A stretch of DNA of 64,000 nt from Candidatus Binatia bacterium (GTDB lineage: Bacteria > Desulfobacterota > Binatia > HRBIN30), in the NCBI GenBank assembly GCA_026004215.1, contig BPIR01000001.1, positions 1,669,860-1,733,859 on the forward strand, read 5' to 3'. This document shows, one piece after another, positions 24,947 to 35,402 of this stretch (positions within the stretch are counted from its first letter, which is position 1; every line of letters begins with the position of its first letter). The notes beneath the pieces are model-generated. The model made no database searches and was not told the DNA's origin. It saw only the letters and a program-made list of their open reading frames with translations. The translations under genes and the position numbers were made by a program.

Positions 24947-25456
24947 TCAGGGCAACGTTCCCGCAAGGGCAAGCTCATCGCTTGCGAGGCGACGCACGAT
25001 CGGATCGAGGCATGCCTTAATGGCAGTGCGACATTCGTGGTAGGCGAGCGTTCCACCGTTAAATGGGTCTTCGACGTCCCCAGTGAGCCCGCCAAAATCC
25101 CTCCACGTAAAGGCGGGTTTGCCATGCGACTCGGGGAAATGCTCCCGAAGCATTTCGAGCTGCGCGCGCGTCATAGCCAAGACTAGATCTGCCCGGGCAA
25201 CGAGTTCGCGATGGCGTTTGAGATCGGTGGACACGGCGTCCGCAGGAATTTCGATGCCCTCCTCCCGCAACACGAGACGCGCATCGAGCGACACCAACGC
25301 TCCGTCTCGCGCGTACGGGGCAATGCCCCCCGAAAGCACCTCCCAGCGTTTGTCCAGGCCAACGCGGGCGAGCTCTCGCTTGAGAAGCTCCGCAGCAATC
25401 ACGCTGCGGCAGGTGTTGGCGTGACACACAAGTAAGATGGTTCGCCGCCGGTCCAT
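24947..25456 (-). CDS. Low-molecular-weight protein-tyrosine phosphatase
   Basis: A 169-aa phosphatase with the P-loop CHANTCRS (C-x5-R) at the N-terminus after the strand TILLV, and the general-acid region 'EDPFNGG' near residue 137. Such enzymes remove phosphate from tyrosines, often controlling exopolysaccharide machines, or hydrolyse phosphoarginine. The length is slightly above the usual ~150 aa because of a C-terminal extension. The start ATG (MDRRRTILLV) follows AGGAG; the ORF extends 13 codons further without similarity. It lies 82 bases after the SDR gene. No tyrosine kinase is nearby. Confidence 0.85.
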   Translation of the reverse strand: MDRRRTILLVCHANTCRSVIAAELLKRELARVGLDKRWEVLSGGIAPYARDGALVSLDARLVLREEGIEIPADAVSTDLKRHRELVARADLVLAMTRAQLEMLREHFPESHGKPAFTWRDFGGLTGDVEDPFNGGTLAYHECRTAIKACLDPIVRRLASDELALAGTLP

Positions 25457-25538
25457 ACGCTCCTGGCGCCAGCGGCGGTGCTTCGGTCCGGCCACCGCCG
25501 CTGACTCGACAGAGATCGTGAATCGAGATGTGCTCGAC

Positions 25539-26486
25539 TCAGCCTTGCAGCACCGAGGCCAAGATGCGGCCCATATCCTCTTTGGCCGTCAAGCCTTTAG
25601 CCAGCTCTGCCTTCAATGCTTGGCCGAGTTCCGCCGCGTCCCAGACGGCGCGTTTGGAAACCTGGCCGACCGTGTGCCACCCTTTCATCAGCCAAACCGT
25701 TCCAGCGCCGACGCGAAACACCTCGCCATGAACATCGGCAGCGTCATCGCTCGCCAACCAAGCAACCAAAGGCGCCACATGTGCGGGAGAAAAGGGGTCG
25801 AATTCACCCTCTTTCGGTTGCTGGCCCATGATGGCTGCCGTGGATGGAGTGGCATCCACCGTAAGCCGCGTACGAGCAATGGGGGCAATAGCGTTGGCGG
25901 TCACACCATATTTCTGCATTTCTTTGTCCACGATGATCGCCATCGCCGCAACCGCCGCTTTCGCGGAACCGTAATTTGACTGCCCGACGTTGCCCAACAA
26001 CCCGGCATCGGAAGAGGTATTAATGAGGCGCCCGTTGAGAATGTTGCCCTTCTTGTGCTCCTCGCGCCAATACTCACAAGCATGGCGAGCCATGTTGAAC
26101 GAGCCTTTGAGGTGGACCGCAATGACTGAGTCCCAGTCCTCCTCCGACATGTTGAAAATCATGCGATCGCGCAAAATACCGGCGTTATTCACGACGATGT
26201 TGAGCTTTCCGAAGTGATCCAAGGCGCACTCGATCATGCGCTTCGCACCTTTGAAATCGGCCACGTTTTCACCGTTAGCCACCGCGTCTCCGCCCATGGC
26301 TTTGATCTCGGATACAACCTGCTGAGCCGGGGTATCGGTTGGCTGGCCGCTACCGTCAAAGTGTGCACCTAAATCGTTCACCACGATTTTGGCCCCTAGT
26401 TTGGCCATCAGCAGCGCTTCCTCCCGCCCGATTCCGCGCCCAGAGCCAGTGATAATCGCTACCTTTCCTTCGAGAAGACGTGCCAT
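25539..26486 (-). CDS. Short-chain dehydrogenase, 3-hydroxyacyl-CoA type
   Basis: A 315-aa SDR. It has the NAD(P) motif TGSGRGIG (residues ~14-21), the 'NNAG' turn and the catalytic Ser (NTSSDAG) and Tyr-x3-Lys (NYGSAK). The extra ~60 residues beyond the classical 250-aa core, and the insert 'NDLGAHFDGSGQPTDTPAQQ', resemble the dehydrogenase domain of peroxisomal multifunctional enzyme type 2 (HSD17B4) and its bacterial homologues in beta-oxidation or steroid breakdown. A perfect AAGGAGGT precedes the ATG. Other acyl-CoA-type genes in the window (MaoC, CaiB) fit, but they are not adjacent. Confidence 0.88.
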   Translation of the reverse strand: MARLLEGKVAIITGSGRGIGREEALLMAKLGAKIVVNDLGAHFDGSGQPTDTPAQQVVSEIKAMGGDAVANGENVADFKGAKRMIECALDHFGKLNIVVNNAGILRDRMIFNMSEEDWDSVIAVHLKGSFNMARHACEYWREEHKKGNILNGRLINTSSDAGLLGNVGQSNYGSAKAAVAAMAIIVDKEMQKYGVTANAIAPIARTRLTVDATPSTAAIMGQQPKEGEFDPFSPAHVAPLVAWLASDDAADVHGEVFRVGAGTVWLMKGWHTVGQVSKRAVWDAAELGQALKAELAKGLTAKEDMGRILASVLQG

Positions 26487-26798
26487 CTCTACCTCCTTGC
26501 GAAAATTGGATCGTAACCTGGCCTGTACTGTCCGACCACGTCAAACAAACCCCGCTCGGCCGCTAAATCCGAGGGTCAATTCCAACGGCTACTCCACGGC
26601 GGCCGAACGAGAAACAGCCTTATGTGGTCCGAAAACCAATCTCGTGTCAAGTAAGCTGCGTGGATGCAAGCGCTTCCCGGGGGCAGCTACGGCTTTTAGC
26701 GCCCGCCGTTATGCATCCAAATCCTCCAATGAGGGAGTGGCTCGTGGCGAGCTCCACCGCGGATATTTCCCTTTGACTGGAGGCCACCGAGTCGGTAC
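26487..26798. other. Intergenic, promoter region
   Basis: About 310 bases between the divergent SDR gene (minus) and a small plus-strand ORF. The ribosome-binding site of the SDR gene lies at its left edge. I see no convincing -35/-10 pair, hairpin or RNA gene. Confidence 0.4.
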
Positions 26799-26975
26799 AT
26801 GATGAAGGCGCGAGGTTGCTCGTTCATGCGGCAATTTATCTGGGGAATCATTTGTGGCCTGGCTTTCTGGTACGCGTACGAAAAGCTCGACCCCCCGGCC
26901 ATCTTCGCTTACCTCACACAGGCAACCGAGTCGGCTGCTCGCGCAACTTCCGGTTACGCCGGGGGACGCCGCTAA
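26799..26975 (+). CDS. Small single-span membrane protein, unknown
   Basis: A 58-codon ORF. The product has a positively charged N-terminus followed by one hydrophobic helix (FIWGIICGLAFWYAYEKL) and a short polar tail ending in Gly-Gly-Arg-Arg. The pattern 'M-R-x-F-I-x-G-x-x-x-G' is frequent in small bacterial membrane proteins. The start may be ATG 26799, ATG 26802 or ATG 26826; the last has GAGG about ten bases upstream and gives a 49-aa protein. It converges with the thrombospondin-repeat gene, 17 bases apart. Confidence 0.5.
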   Translation: MMKARGCSFMRQFIWGIICGLAFWYAYEKLDPPAIFAYLTQATESAARATSGYAGGRR

Positions 26976-26992
26976 ACCCCGCGAACGCGCAC

Positions 26993-27871
26993 TCACCCTA
27001 CGTGCAGACGAGCAACAACAACCCGACCACACCCGGACCGCAAAGCGCGCTTGAGCCGCGCCCGAGCTTCTTCGGGCGTCAACATGCCAGAACGCTGCAT
27101 CTGGCGCAGCGCGCGAGCCACGCAACGCCCGTACTCGCCGAATGACGACCAGGTAACTCCCTCGCGAGGTCCGGCACACGGGCAACTTTGGTCCAACGTG
27201 CACCCACTCGGGCCCACTTCCGCTCCAGAAGGAGAGCCGCCACAGAGATCGCAAGCGTCTCCGATACCGTCACCGTCAGCGTCCCCTTGATCCGGGTTCG
27301 GCGCATGCAGGCAGTTATCCTGCCCGTCCGCCACCCCGTCGCCATCGAGATCAGGCACGCCCGCCGCAACTAACTTCGCAAACACCACCAACACGTACGT
27401 TCGGTCGCCCACCGCGCCCGAGGACAAGACGATGGAAAACTCTGTTGGGGCCGCCGCGTCGCCCCCTCCTTCGGGCCGTACCATCCGCTGTCTCCGGCCG
27501 CTCGTGAACCGTATGGACTCGCCATTCACCGTGGCCTGCAACACCATAGCGTGGCGCTGCAGTCCTAACCGTTGCCAAAAACCCTGGCCCGTAATAGTCA
27601 CTCGCTCGCCCCGCAACACAACCGAGGAGATGGCAACCACGCCCGCTGTCTCCGCTCCCATCAGCGACGACACTTCGAGACTTCCCTGTAAACGCTCCGT
27701 CCGGCTCCAGGGTGAAGAACACTTCGGGCATGCGATCGTCAGCGAACTCCCCGGCCCCAGCTCGTAGCGAGCGGCCAAACTCGTCCCCGCACTCATGCAT
27801 ACAACCACGCCGACCAAAAATGCCCCGTACAACCAGGCACCTGCCTGTCGGCGCCGCGCCGCGACCTTCAT
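26993..27871 (-). CDS. Exported protein with thrombospondin type-3 repeats
   Basis: A 292-aa exported protein: an N-terminal signal or anchor (residues ~10-33), a beta-rich domain with a Cys-Pro-Lys-Cys pair near residue 50, then calcium-binding type-3 repeats (DLDGDGVADGQDNC and DADGDGIGDACD) at about residues 175-210, and a Cys-rich C-terminal part. The last ~50 residues are helical and basic. The start ATG has AGGAGAGG upstream. Such repeats bind calcium and are common in outer-surface proteins of deltaproteobacteria. It follows ssb by 59 bases, but a shared function is unlikely. Confidence 0.75.
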   Translation of the reverse strand: MKVAARRRQAGAWLYGAFLVGVVVCMSAGTSLAARYELGPGSSLTIACPKCSSPWSRTERLQGSLEVSSLMGAETAGVVAISSVVLRGERVTITGQGFWQRLGLQRHAMVLQATVNGESIRFTSGRRQRMVRPEGGGDAAAPTEFSIVLSSGAVGDRTYVLVVFAKLVAAGVPDLDGDGVADGQDNCLHAPNPDQGDADGDGIGDACDLCGGSPSGAEVGPSGCTLDQSCPCAGPREGVTWSSFGEYGRCVARALRQMQRSGMLTPEEARARLKRALRSGCGRVVVARLHVG

Positions 27872-27930
27872 TCAACCTCTCCTGCGGGACAAAACCCGAG
27901 GCAACCCCAAACGAAGTGCCGCTCGTTGGG

Positions 27931-28344
27931 TCAGAACGGAATCTCGTCCTCTTCCGGAGGGACCGTAGGCCCTTCCCCTGCGGGCACGAGAGGGGCAGCC
28001 TCTGCCGCGGCCCGCCCGCCAGCTCCGCCAAGAAAGCGCACGGTTTGGGCAATCACCTCGGTGATCTGGCGCTTGACGCCGTCCTTGTCGTCGTAGGAGC
28101 GCGTTTGCAGCCGCCCCTCCACGTACACTTGCCGCCCCTTCGCCAAGTACTGCCCGCACGCCTCGGCTTGCTTGCCCCACACCACCACATTGTGCCATTC
28201 CGTGCGCTCCTGAAGTTGCCCCTGTTGGTCCCTCCATTTTTCCGTCGTGGCGACGGAAAAACGGGCTACGGCCTGGCCATTCGGGGTGAAGCGAACTTCA
28301 GGATCGCGACCCAAGTTCCCGATCAAAATGACTTTGTTCACCAC
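27931..28344 (-). CDS. ssb: Single-stranded DNA-binding protein
   Basis: A 137-aa OB-fold protein that coats single-stranded DNA in replication and repair. It opens with the typical '[19 protein letters not shown]', contains '[14 protein letters not shown]' and '[18 protein letters not shown]', and ends with the acidic tip DEIPF that recruits partner proteins. The linker is short, giving a compact Ssb. The start is GTG 28344 or the next GTG; upstream frame to 28527 is not family-like. A promoter-like sequence lies directly upstream. Confidence 0.93.
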   Translation of the reverse strand: MVNKVILIGNLGRDPEVRFTPNGQAVARFSVATTEKWRDQQGQLQERTEWHNVVVWGKQAEACGQYLAKGRQVYVEGRLQTRSYDDKDGVKRQITEVIAQTVRFLGGAGGRAAAEAAPLVPAGEGPTVPPEEDEIPF

Positions 28345-28355
28345 AATGGTTCCAA

Positions 28356-28385
28356 TTTTTACCAGAAAATTCGTCAAGCTGTCAA
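28356..28385 (-). promoter_or_regulatory. Possible ssb promoter
   Basis: On the minus strand, TTGACA (28385-28380) is followed after 18 bases by TAAAAA (28361-28356). The predicted start would fall near 28349, only a few bases before the ssb GTG, implying a nearly leaderless message. The -10 match is weak, so this may be chance in an AT-rich patch. Confidence 0.3.
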
Positions 28386-28421
28386 TCAACCATAATTTCG
28401 AACTCTGGCTTGAAAGCGAAC

Positions 28422-28452
28422 CGGGCCGCGCTCCGGTTGAGAGCGCGGCCCG
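28422..28452 (-). terminator. Hairpin terminator-like element after amtB
   Basis: A 12-bp perfect stem, CGGGCCGCGCTC at 28422-28433 and GAGCGCGGCCCG at 28441-28452, loop CGGTTGA. It starts 38 bases past the amtB stop on the minus strand and separates the ammonium operon from ssb. Downstream of the stem on the minus strand the sequence is GTTCGCTTTC, only moderately T-rich. Confidence 0.55.
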
Positions 28453-28490
28453 GCCAGTAGTCCCAGGCTCAACGAAGGCGAGGTGGAACC

Positions 28491-29975
28491 TCAGGCACTT
28501 TCCGCAGGTGCGGCCGCCATACTCCAAGCCGGCTGCCCAGCCCCTCGCCTAGGCCCACCCCCACTCACGAGACCACTCCCCACATTCGTGAGCTGGAAGT
28601 CCGGGTACGCCGTGATGCCATGCTCGACCAAGTCGAGCCCCTCGATCTCTTCCTGTTCCGGCACGCGCAAGCCCATGACTGCCTTGATGATCGCCCACGC
28701 GACCAGCGACAAGCCCAATGTGTATGCACCGACGGCCACTACCCCAACGAACTGTGCCCACAGTTGGCCAAATCCGCCGCCAAAGAACAACCCGTTGGCT
28801 GGCCCAGTCACGGGCGCAACGCTGGAGTCTGCAAACAGGCCCACGGCAAGGGTTCCAAACACTCCGCAAACCAGGTGAACGGAGAGCGCTCCGACCGGGT
28901 CGTCAATGCCCCAACGATCGAACGCGAGGACGGAAACCACCACGAGCACGCCGGCGATGAGCCCGATGATCAACGAACTCCCGACGCTCACCCACGCGCA
29001 CGGTGCGGTGATCGCCACGAGTCCCGCCAAGCAACCGTTGAGGATCATCGACAAATCCGGCTTTCCCAGTAACAGCATCGCGGTGAGCAGCGCGCTCATC
29101 GAGGCGGCCGCGGCGGCAGTGTTGGTCGTTACCGCAATGTGGGAAATTGCCTTGGCATCGAGCGCCATCGTGCTTCCCGGATTGAATCCGAACCATCCGA
29201 GCCAGAGCACGAAAACTCCAATGGTAGCGGAGGTCATATTGTGACCCGGGATCGGATGCACCCGGCCGTCGCGACCGTACTTGCCCAGGCGCGGCCCCAA
29301 CAACAATACGCCAGCCAACGCCGCCCAGCCGCCGACGGAGTGAACTACCGTCGAGCCCGCAAAGTCCCACATGCCGTAGCTGGCCAGCCAACCACCGCCC
29401 CAGATCCAGTGCCCCGTGACGGGATAGAGCAACCCGACCATGACGAACGAGAACACGACAAACGAAAGAAATTTGATTCGCTCGGCTACCGCACCGGAAA
29501 CGATCGTCGCCGCGGTTCCCGCGAAAACGAGCTGGAAGAAGAACTTTGCCAGCAAGGGTACCGTCGCCCACGAAATCGCCTGATACGCGCCCTGGTAGGC
29601 GTCGCCCGTCGCTGGGCTATTGTCCGGGCCGCTCAAGAACCACAACCCTTCCGTCCCGACGAAACTGTTGCCGTTGCCGAACATCAATCCCCACCCGAGA
29701 GCGAGGAAGGCGAGGGACGAAACTCCGAACACGATAAAGTTTTTTGCCAGGATGTTCACGGTGTTCTTGGCTCGGCACAGGCCACTCTCCACCATCGCAA
29801 AGCCGAGGTTCATGAAGAACACCAACATGGCGGTCACCAGCGTCCACATCGTGTCCATCATGACCTTCGGGTCGGCGAATGGATTTGTCTCTTCAGCACC
29901 CGCGGTACATGCGAACAACATGACCGCGACGCCCAACGAAACGATGCTCCTCTTTTCCCACAGTCTTGTCCTCAT
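28491..29975 (-). CDS. amtB: Ammonium transporter AmtB
   Basis: A 494-aa inner-membrane channel for ammonium. A signal-like N-terminus (to about residue 27) precedes eleven membrane helices, as in E. coli AmtB. Conserved elements are the Asp of the recruitment site and first pore His in '[13 protein letters not shown]', the Gly-rich 'FGFNPGSTM', and the second pore His in '[16 protein letters not shown]'. The cytoplasmic C-terminal tail, which contacts P-II, includes '[16 protein letters not shown]...AYPDF', typical of Amt proteins. It is co-directional with the P-II gene 18 bases upstream, a near-universal pairing. Confidence 0.96.
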   Translation of the reverse strand: MRTRLWEKRSIVSLGVAVMLFACTAGAEETNPFADPKVMMDTMWTLVTAMLVFFMNLGFAMVESGLCRAKNTVNILAKNFIVFGVSSLAFLALGWGLMFGNGNSFVGTEGLWFLSGPDNSPATGDAYQGAYQAISWATVPLLAKFFFQLVFAGTAATIVSGAVAERIKFLSFVVFSFVMVGLLYPVTGHWIWGGGWLASYGMWDFAGSTVVHSVGGWAALAGVLLLGPRLGKYGRDGRVHPIPGHNMTSATIGVFVLWLGWFGFNPGSTMALDAKAISHIAVTTNTAAAAASMSALLTAMLLLGKPDLSMILNGCLAGLVAITAPCAWVSVGSSLIIGLIAGVLVVVSVLAFDRWGIDDPVGALSVHLVCGVFGTLAVGLFADSSVAPVTGPANGLFFGGGFGQLWAQFVGVVAVGAYTLGLSLVAWAIIKAVMGLRVPEQEEIEGLDLVEHGITAYPDFQLTNVGSGLVSGGGPRRGAGQPAWSMAAAPAESA

Positions 29976-29993
29976 GATCGTCTCCTTGCGATT

Positions 29994-31647
<1,654 letters not shown>

Positions 31648-31702
31648 GTGTTACGACCTCCCCTCGTTCGATTTTCCCTTTCCAGGGTTGCTGCAGGCAA
31701 CA

Positions 31703-31717
31703 GCAATGCCGGTGCCA
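31703..31717 (-). promoter_or_regulatory. Sigma-54 (RpoN) promoter of the porin-glnK-amtB operon
   Basis: Read on the minus strand, TGGCAC-CGGCA-TTGC is a perfect match to the -24/-12 consensus TGGCAC-N5-TTGC. It lies 56 bases upstream of the porin start, with a predicted transcription start near 31691. Sigma-54 control by NtrC is the normal way amt operons respond to nitrogen limitation. Confidence 0.85.
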
Positions 31718-31765
31718 TTCGATGCATCGCGCCGCGCCAACACGGGCGGCCAGCCGATATGCGGG

Positions 31766-31782
31766 CCCACGCTTTGGGTGCG
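31766..31782. promoter_or_regulatory. Possible NtrC-type activator site
   Basis: CCCACGCTTTGGGTGCG is an imperfect inverted repeat with the CAC...GGTGC core of the NtrC consensus (about 8 of 11 specified positions). It sits about 50 bases upstream of the -24 element. Only one half-site is good, so it is a candidate only. Confidence 0.3.
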
Positions 31783-31872
31783 CGGAATGTTGCTGCTTCC
31801 CGCGGCAATTGCCCAAAGTCGCAGCAGAGTGCGGAGCGGTGATCGTTGCCTGCGGCTAGTTGCAGAGGGAGG

Positions 31873-32346
31873 TCAAGGATTCGAGCGCGGGCGCTTGGGC
31901 AGCAGCACGCGGCGCCGCAGCGTCAGAACAATTTCGCCACGTTGATTGCGGGCACGCGTTTCGACGTAAATCACGCCCCGGTCGGGTTTCGAGCGCGACT
32001 CGGTTTTATCGAGGATCTCGCTCTCCGCATAGATGGTGTCGCCGTGAAAGGTGGGGGCGAGATGCCGAATCGACTCGTACTCCAAGTTGGCGATCGCCGT
32101 CTGACTAATGTCCCGCACACTCATACCCACGGTGATAGCAAACACCAGTGTCCCGTTGACCAAGCACCGTCCGTGCTGAGACTGGCTGGCGAAATGTTCG
32201 TCAAAATGCAGCGGGTTGGTGTTCATCGTCAGCAAGGTGAACCAAGTATCGTCGAAGTCCCGAATGGTCCGGCCAGGCCAATGCTGGATCACCTCCCCGA
32301 CGGTGAAATCCTCGAAAAAACGCCCTTGAGGAACCAACTGCGGCAT
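31873..32346 (-). CDS. MaoC-like dehydratase
   Basis: A 157-aa hot-dog-fold protein related to enoyl-CoA/mesaconyl-CoA hydratases. The hydratase-2 signature appears as 'MNTNPLHFDEHFA', so the usual Asp of G-D-x-N-P-x-H is Asn here. That variant is common in this branch, but it makes a standard hydratase mechanism uncertain. Other conserved parts are 'LVNGTLVFAITVGMSV' and 'APTFHGDTIYAESEI'. GGAGGAGG lies upstream of the ATG. It is 22 bases after the LOG-family gene on the same strand. Confidence 0.85.
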   Translation of the reverse strand: MPQLVPQGRFFEDFTVGEVIQHWPGRTIRDFDDTWFTLLTMNTNPLHFDEHFASQSQHGRCLVNGTLVFAITVGMSVRDISQTAIANLEYESIRHLAPTFHGDTIYAESEILDKTESRSKPDRGVIYVETRARNQRGEIVLTLRRRVLLPKRPRSNP

Positions 32347-32368
32347 GGCGGGATCGACCTCCTCCGAC

Positions 32369-33340
32369 TTACGATTGTGGTGCTGCGTTGATGGCGTCGA
32401 TCAATTCACGCAAGCGCCCGTAGTGCAAGCGGTCGAACTGCAAGACTAACCTGGGGAGCGAAGCCAGATCCGGTTCGTCTTGCTCGGCCGGCAGCGGTCC
32501 CCGTTGTTCCATCCGGCCCCGCACCACGATGTCGGCAAACTTCTCGTTCAGCTCGGCCACGTAGGCATCGGGCAGGGGCCGTTGCAGCCGAATCGCCAAC
32601 AGCTCTCGCACGTAGCGGATCGAGTGATACACGGTGTAGAAGTTCAGGATTTCGTGGATCGCCTCGTCCACGTTGTCGGTGACGCGGAAGAGGCAAAAGT
32701 CCGTCCGGTCGATCATGCCCCGCCGCAACATGTGATCCTCGACGTAGCGTCGCCACGTGGTCCAGTACGTTCCGCCCGGGCGATCGAGGAACACGAGCGG
32801 AACCGGACGCGTTTTTCCCGTTTGCAGTAGAGTCAAGGTTTCAAAGGCTTCGTCATGCGTCCCAAACCCGCCAGGAAAGAGCACGACCGCATCGGCTTCT
32901 TTGAGAAAAAAGAGTTTGCGCGTGAAGAAGTAGCGAAACGACATGAGTTTCGGGTCGCCACTGATGATGGAGTTTGCCTGCTGCTCGTGCGGTAGCCGGA
33001 TATTCACTCCGAAACTACGCTCGCGCCCGGCACCGCGCTGGCAGGCTTCCATAATGCCGCCACCGGCGCCGGTAATCACCATGAAGCCGTGGTCCGCAAT
33101 GCGCCGTGCGAATTCCTCCGCCAAACGAAACACGGGATCACCCTCCTGCACGCGGGCGGAACCAAAGGTGCTGACCTTCTTGATGTGCCGGTACGGAGCG
33201 AACAGCTTGAAACCCTCGCGCATCTCGCGCAACGCGCCAGCGGCAATTTTCAAGTCCGCGATGCTCGCTTGGTCTTCGGCAAGCTGCTGCACCGTTGTCT
33301 GCAACTGCTGGATGAGCTGCTCTGCAGTAATCCGTGCCAT
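32369..33340 (-). CDS. LOG-family (lysine decarboxylase-like) nucleotide hydrolase
   Basis: A 323-aa TIGR00730-type protein. The signature PGGFGTHDE (nucleotide binding and catalysis) and the arginine motif 'FRYFFTRKLFF' are present, together with 'STFGSAR' and 'GAGGGIMEACQRGA' for phosphoribose binding. Family members hydrolyse nucleoside 5'-monophosphates, including cytokinin nucleotides. This longer type has N- and C-terminal helical extensions. I chose ATG 33340; a TTG at 33379 would add 13 residues, and neither has a clear ribosome-binding site. It probably forms a transcript with the MaoC-like gene. Confidence 0.85.
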   Translation of the reverse strand: MARITAEQLIQQLQTTVQQLAEDQASIADLKIAAGALREMREGFKLFAPYRHIKKVSTFGSARVQEGDPVFRLAEEFARRIADHGFMVITGAGGGIMEACQRGAGRERSFGVNIRLPHEQQANSIISGDPKLMSFRYFFTRKLFFLKEADAVVLFPGGFGTHDEAFETLTLLQTGKTRPVPLVFLDRPGGTYWTTWRRYVEDHMLRRGMIDRTDFCLFRVTDNVDEAIHEILNFYTVYHSIRYVRELLAIRLQRPLPDAYVAELNEKFADIVVRGRMEQRGPLPAEQDEPDLASLPRLVLQFDRLHYGRLRELIDAINAAPQS

Positions 33341-33587
33341 GTCCGTTGCAGCAATAACCGCAGGCGCAGCCTCACTCAATTGAATGTTGGCCGCCGCAGA
33401 TCTCGCCGAGCACCTGATGAGGGTGTCCCCCGGGCAAGGTTATCTTCTCCGAGGCCAGTGGCAATCCGGCCAACTCCAACTTCGCGCTCTGCGACCGCAC
33501 TGCCACAAAGGTCTGCGCAAGGTCTTGAATAACGAGCTCGTTGCCGAGTTCTACCGGCCCTGCCATAAGGCAGGCGGAGGTGACACG

Positions 33588-34292
33588 ATGGAACCCACTC
33601 TCGATCCAGCCACAGCCTTGGCGCGCTTAGCAGGCGGCGTCATCGTTGCCGATGGGCGCGTGAGTGCCGCCGAACTCGCTTCCGCCGAGGTGCTCGATCA
33701 TCTCGGTCTCGGCCCGATGCGCCAGCGGCTTCTTGCAGAGTTGGAGCGCACGCGTGAAGGCTTGCTCGAGCTCGAGCCGGCCATCGTTACGGTTGCACAG
33801 CTTTCTCCCCGGGCACGAGCGGTAGTGTTCGAAGTCTTAACCGAATTGGCAGCTGCAGATGGAGAGCTCAACGAAAACGAAGCTGCACTGCTGGACCGGC
33901 TGGCAACACGCTGGGATCTCGAGGCACCAACGCGGACTCGCGCCAAGGCCGAGGGCGCGCCAGCCGCGGCCCGCGCTGTCCGCGTACCCGTAGAAGTGCA
34001 GGAGCCGGCACCGCCGGGGTCGGAACCGGCTGCGCCGCGCACGGCCTCGCCACGAGCTGGCGATGGTTTGAGCCCCGAAGCCCTGCAGGCGCTAGCAGTA
34101 CTCGGGCTGCCTCCGGATGCCTCCCCAGCGGCAGTGGAAGAAGCCTTTCGTGCACTGGTGCATCGTTATGACCCCGCCCACGTCATCGACTTAGGCCCCG
34201 AGTTTGCAATCCTGGCGATTCGCCGGCTGAGCCGCATCGCCGATGCCTATCTCGTTTGGAAACGACTCGGCCCTTCCGGCGAGGCGGGGTAA
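33588..34292 (+). CDS. DjlA-like TerB plus degenerate J-domain protein
   Basis: A 234-aa cytoplasmic protein. Residues ~8-112 form a TerB-like helical domain with two 'ADGR/ADGE' turns (VADGRVSAAE and AADGELNENE). A Pro/Ala-rich linker (~115-155) is followed by a C-terminal J-domain-like helix bundle (LGLPPDASPAAVEEAFRAL). The HPD tripeptide needed to stimulate DnaK is replaced by YDP (VHRYDPAHV). So it has the layout of DjlA without its membrane anchor and probably without normal J activity. GGAGGTGACACG precedes the ATG, ruling out the longer upstream frame. Convergent with rodA, 6 bases apart. Confidence 0.75.
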   Translation: MEPTLDPATALARLAGGVIVADGRVSAAELASAEVLDHLGLGPMRQRLLAELERTREGLLELEPAIVTVAQLSPRARAVVFEVLTELAAADGELNENEAALLDRLATRWDLEAPTRTRAKAEGAPAAARAVRVPVEVQEPAPPGSEPAAPRTASPRAGDGLSPEALQALAVLGLPPDASPAAVEEAFRALVHRYDPAHVIDLGPEFAILAIRRLSRIADAYLVWKRLGPSGEAG

Positions 34293-34298
34293 CGCTGC

Positions 34299-35402
34299 TC
34301 AAAAGGTGAATCGGCGCATGCTGATGTTCAGCAGCAGGCCGATCCCCATCATACACGCAAGCAGCGAGGAACCACCGTAACTCAAAAACGGGAGCGTCAC
34401 GCCCACCACAGGCAGCGCTCCTGCGGCCATCATCACGTTGACGAGCACCTGGAGAAAAATCATCGTGGTCACTCCAAACGCCAGCAATACGCCGAACGCG
34501 TCGCGGGCGCGGTGGATGGCCACCCAGCAGCGATACAGTAGAAACAGGTACAACCCGAGCAAAACGCATGCCCCGACGAATCCCCACTCCTCCGCGAACA
34601 CTGAAAAGATGAAATCGGTATGCTGTTCGGGCAGAAAATTCAGTCGGTATTGGGTCCCGCGGAATAAGCCTTTCCCGCCCCACATCCCGGATCCGATGGC
34701 AATCTTCGACTGAATGATGTGGTATCCATTGCCGAGCGGATCGCGTTCGGGATCCAAGAACATCAGTAGTCGCCGCTGTTGATACGGCTTGAGGTGCTGC
34801 CACACGTAAGGAAACACGGGGACTGCGATCAAAATGGCTGCGGCCACCCAGCGGAGCGAAAGCCCGGCAACGAGCAGCAGCAGCACCCCCACACTCAGCA
34901 CCACCATCGCTGTTCCCAAGTCGGGCTGTTTCAGGATGAGTGCGGCCGGTAACGCCGCGATGCCCAACGCCACCAGCGCGGGCCGCCAATGGAGGCGATC
35001 CTCGCTCACGCGGTGATGGAGGAAGCTTGCCGTCATGATGATCACGGCAAGCTTGGCGAATTCCGAAGGCTGCATGGAGAAGCCCGCAACGCTGATCCAA
35101 CGGCGAGCTCCGCCCGCGATCGTACCGACGAACACCACCAGGATCAGTAGAATCAGGGTGAAGACGTAAAACACCCACCCCCAACGTTTCAAAACATGGT
35201 AATCGAACGGCAGCACAGCGCAGAGAGCCACCAGCCCCAGGGCCACCCAAGAAAGTTGCCGCCAAAACAAGCCGCTCACCAACTTCTCTTCCGTGTGCGT
35301 CGCGCTCAGCACGGTCACCAAGCCCACCGCCAGCAGCAACAACACCGCCAGCAACAACGGCCAGTCAAAGTGCGCGATCAACCGCCGATCGATCTTGAGC
35401 AT
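34299..35402 (-). CDS. rodA: Rod-shape peptidoglycan polymerase RodA
   Basis: A 367-aa SEDS-family glycosyltransferase with about ten membrane helices that polymerises lipid II during cell elongation with PBP2. Signatures include 'SEFAKLAVII', 'KQPDLGTAMV', 'GSGMWGGKGLFRGTQ', 'FLPEQHTDFIFSVFAEEWGF' and the closing 'LPFLSYGGSSLLA'. The ATG (MLKIDRRLIAHFDW) has AGAGGA upstream and overlaps the end of mrdA by 38 bases. Confidence 0.95.
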   Translation of the reverse strand: MLKIDRRLIAHFDWPLLLAVLLLLAVGLVTVLSATHTEEKLVSGLFWRQLSWVALGLVALCAVLPFDYHVLKRWGWVFYVFTLILLILVVFVGTIAGGARRWISVAGFSMQPSEFAKLAVIIMTASFLHHRVSEDRLHWRPALVALGIAALPAALILKQPDLGTAMVVLSVGVLLLLVAGLSLRWVAAAILIAVPVFPYVWQHLKPYQQRRLLMFLDPERDPLGNGYHIIQSKIAIGSGMWGGKGLFRGTQYRLNFLPEQHTDFIFSVFAEEWGFVGACVLLGLYLFLLYRCWVAIHRARDAFGVLLAFGVTTMIFLQVLVNVMMAAGALPVVGVTLPFLSYGGSSLLACMMGIGLLLNISMRRFTF

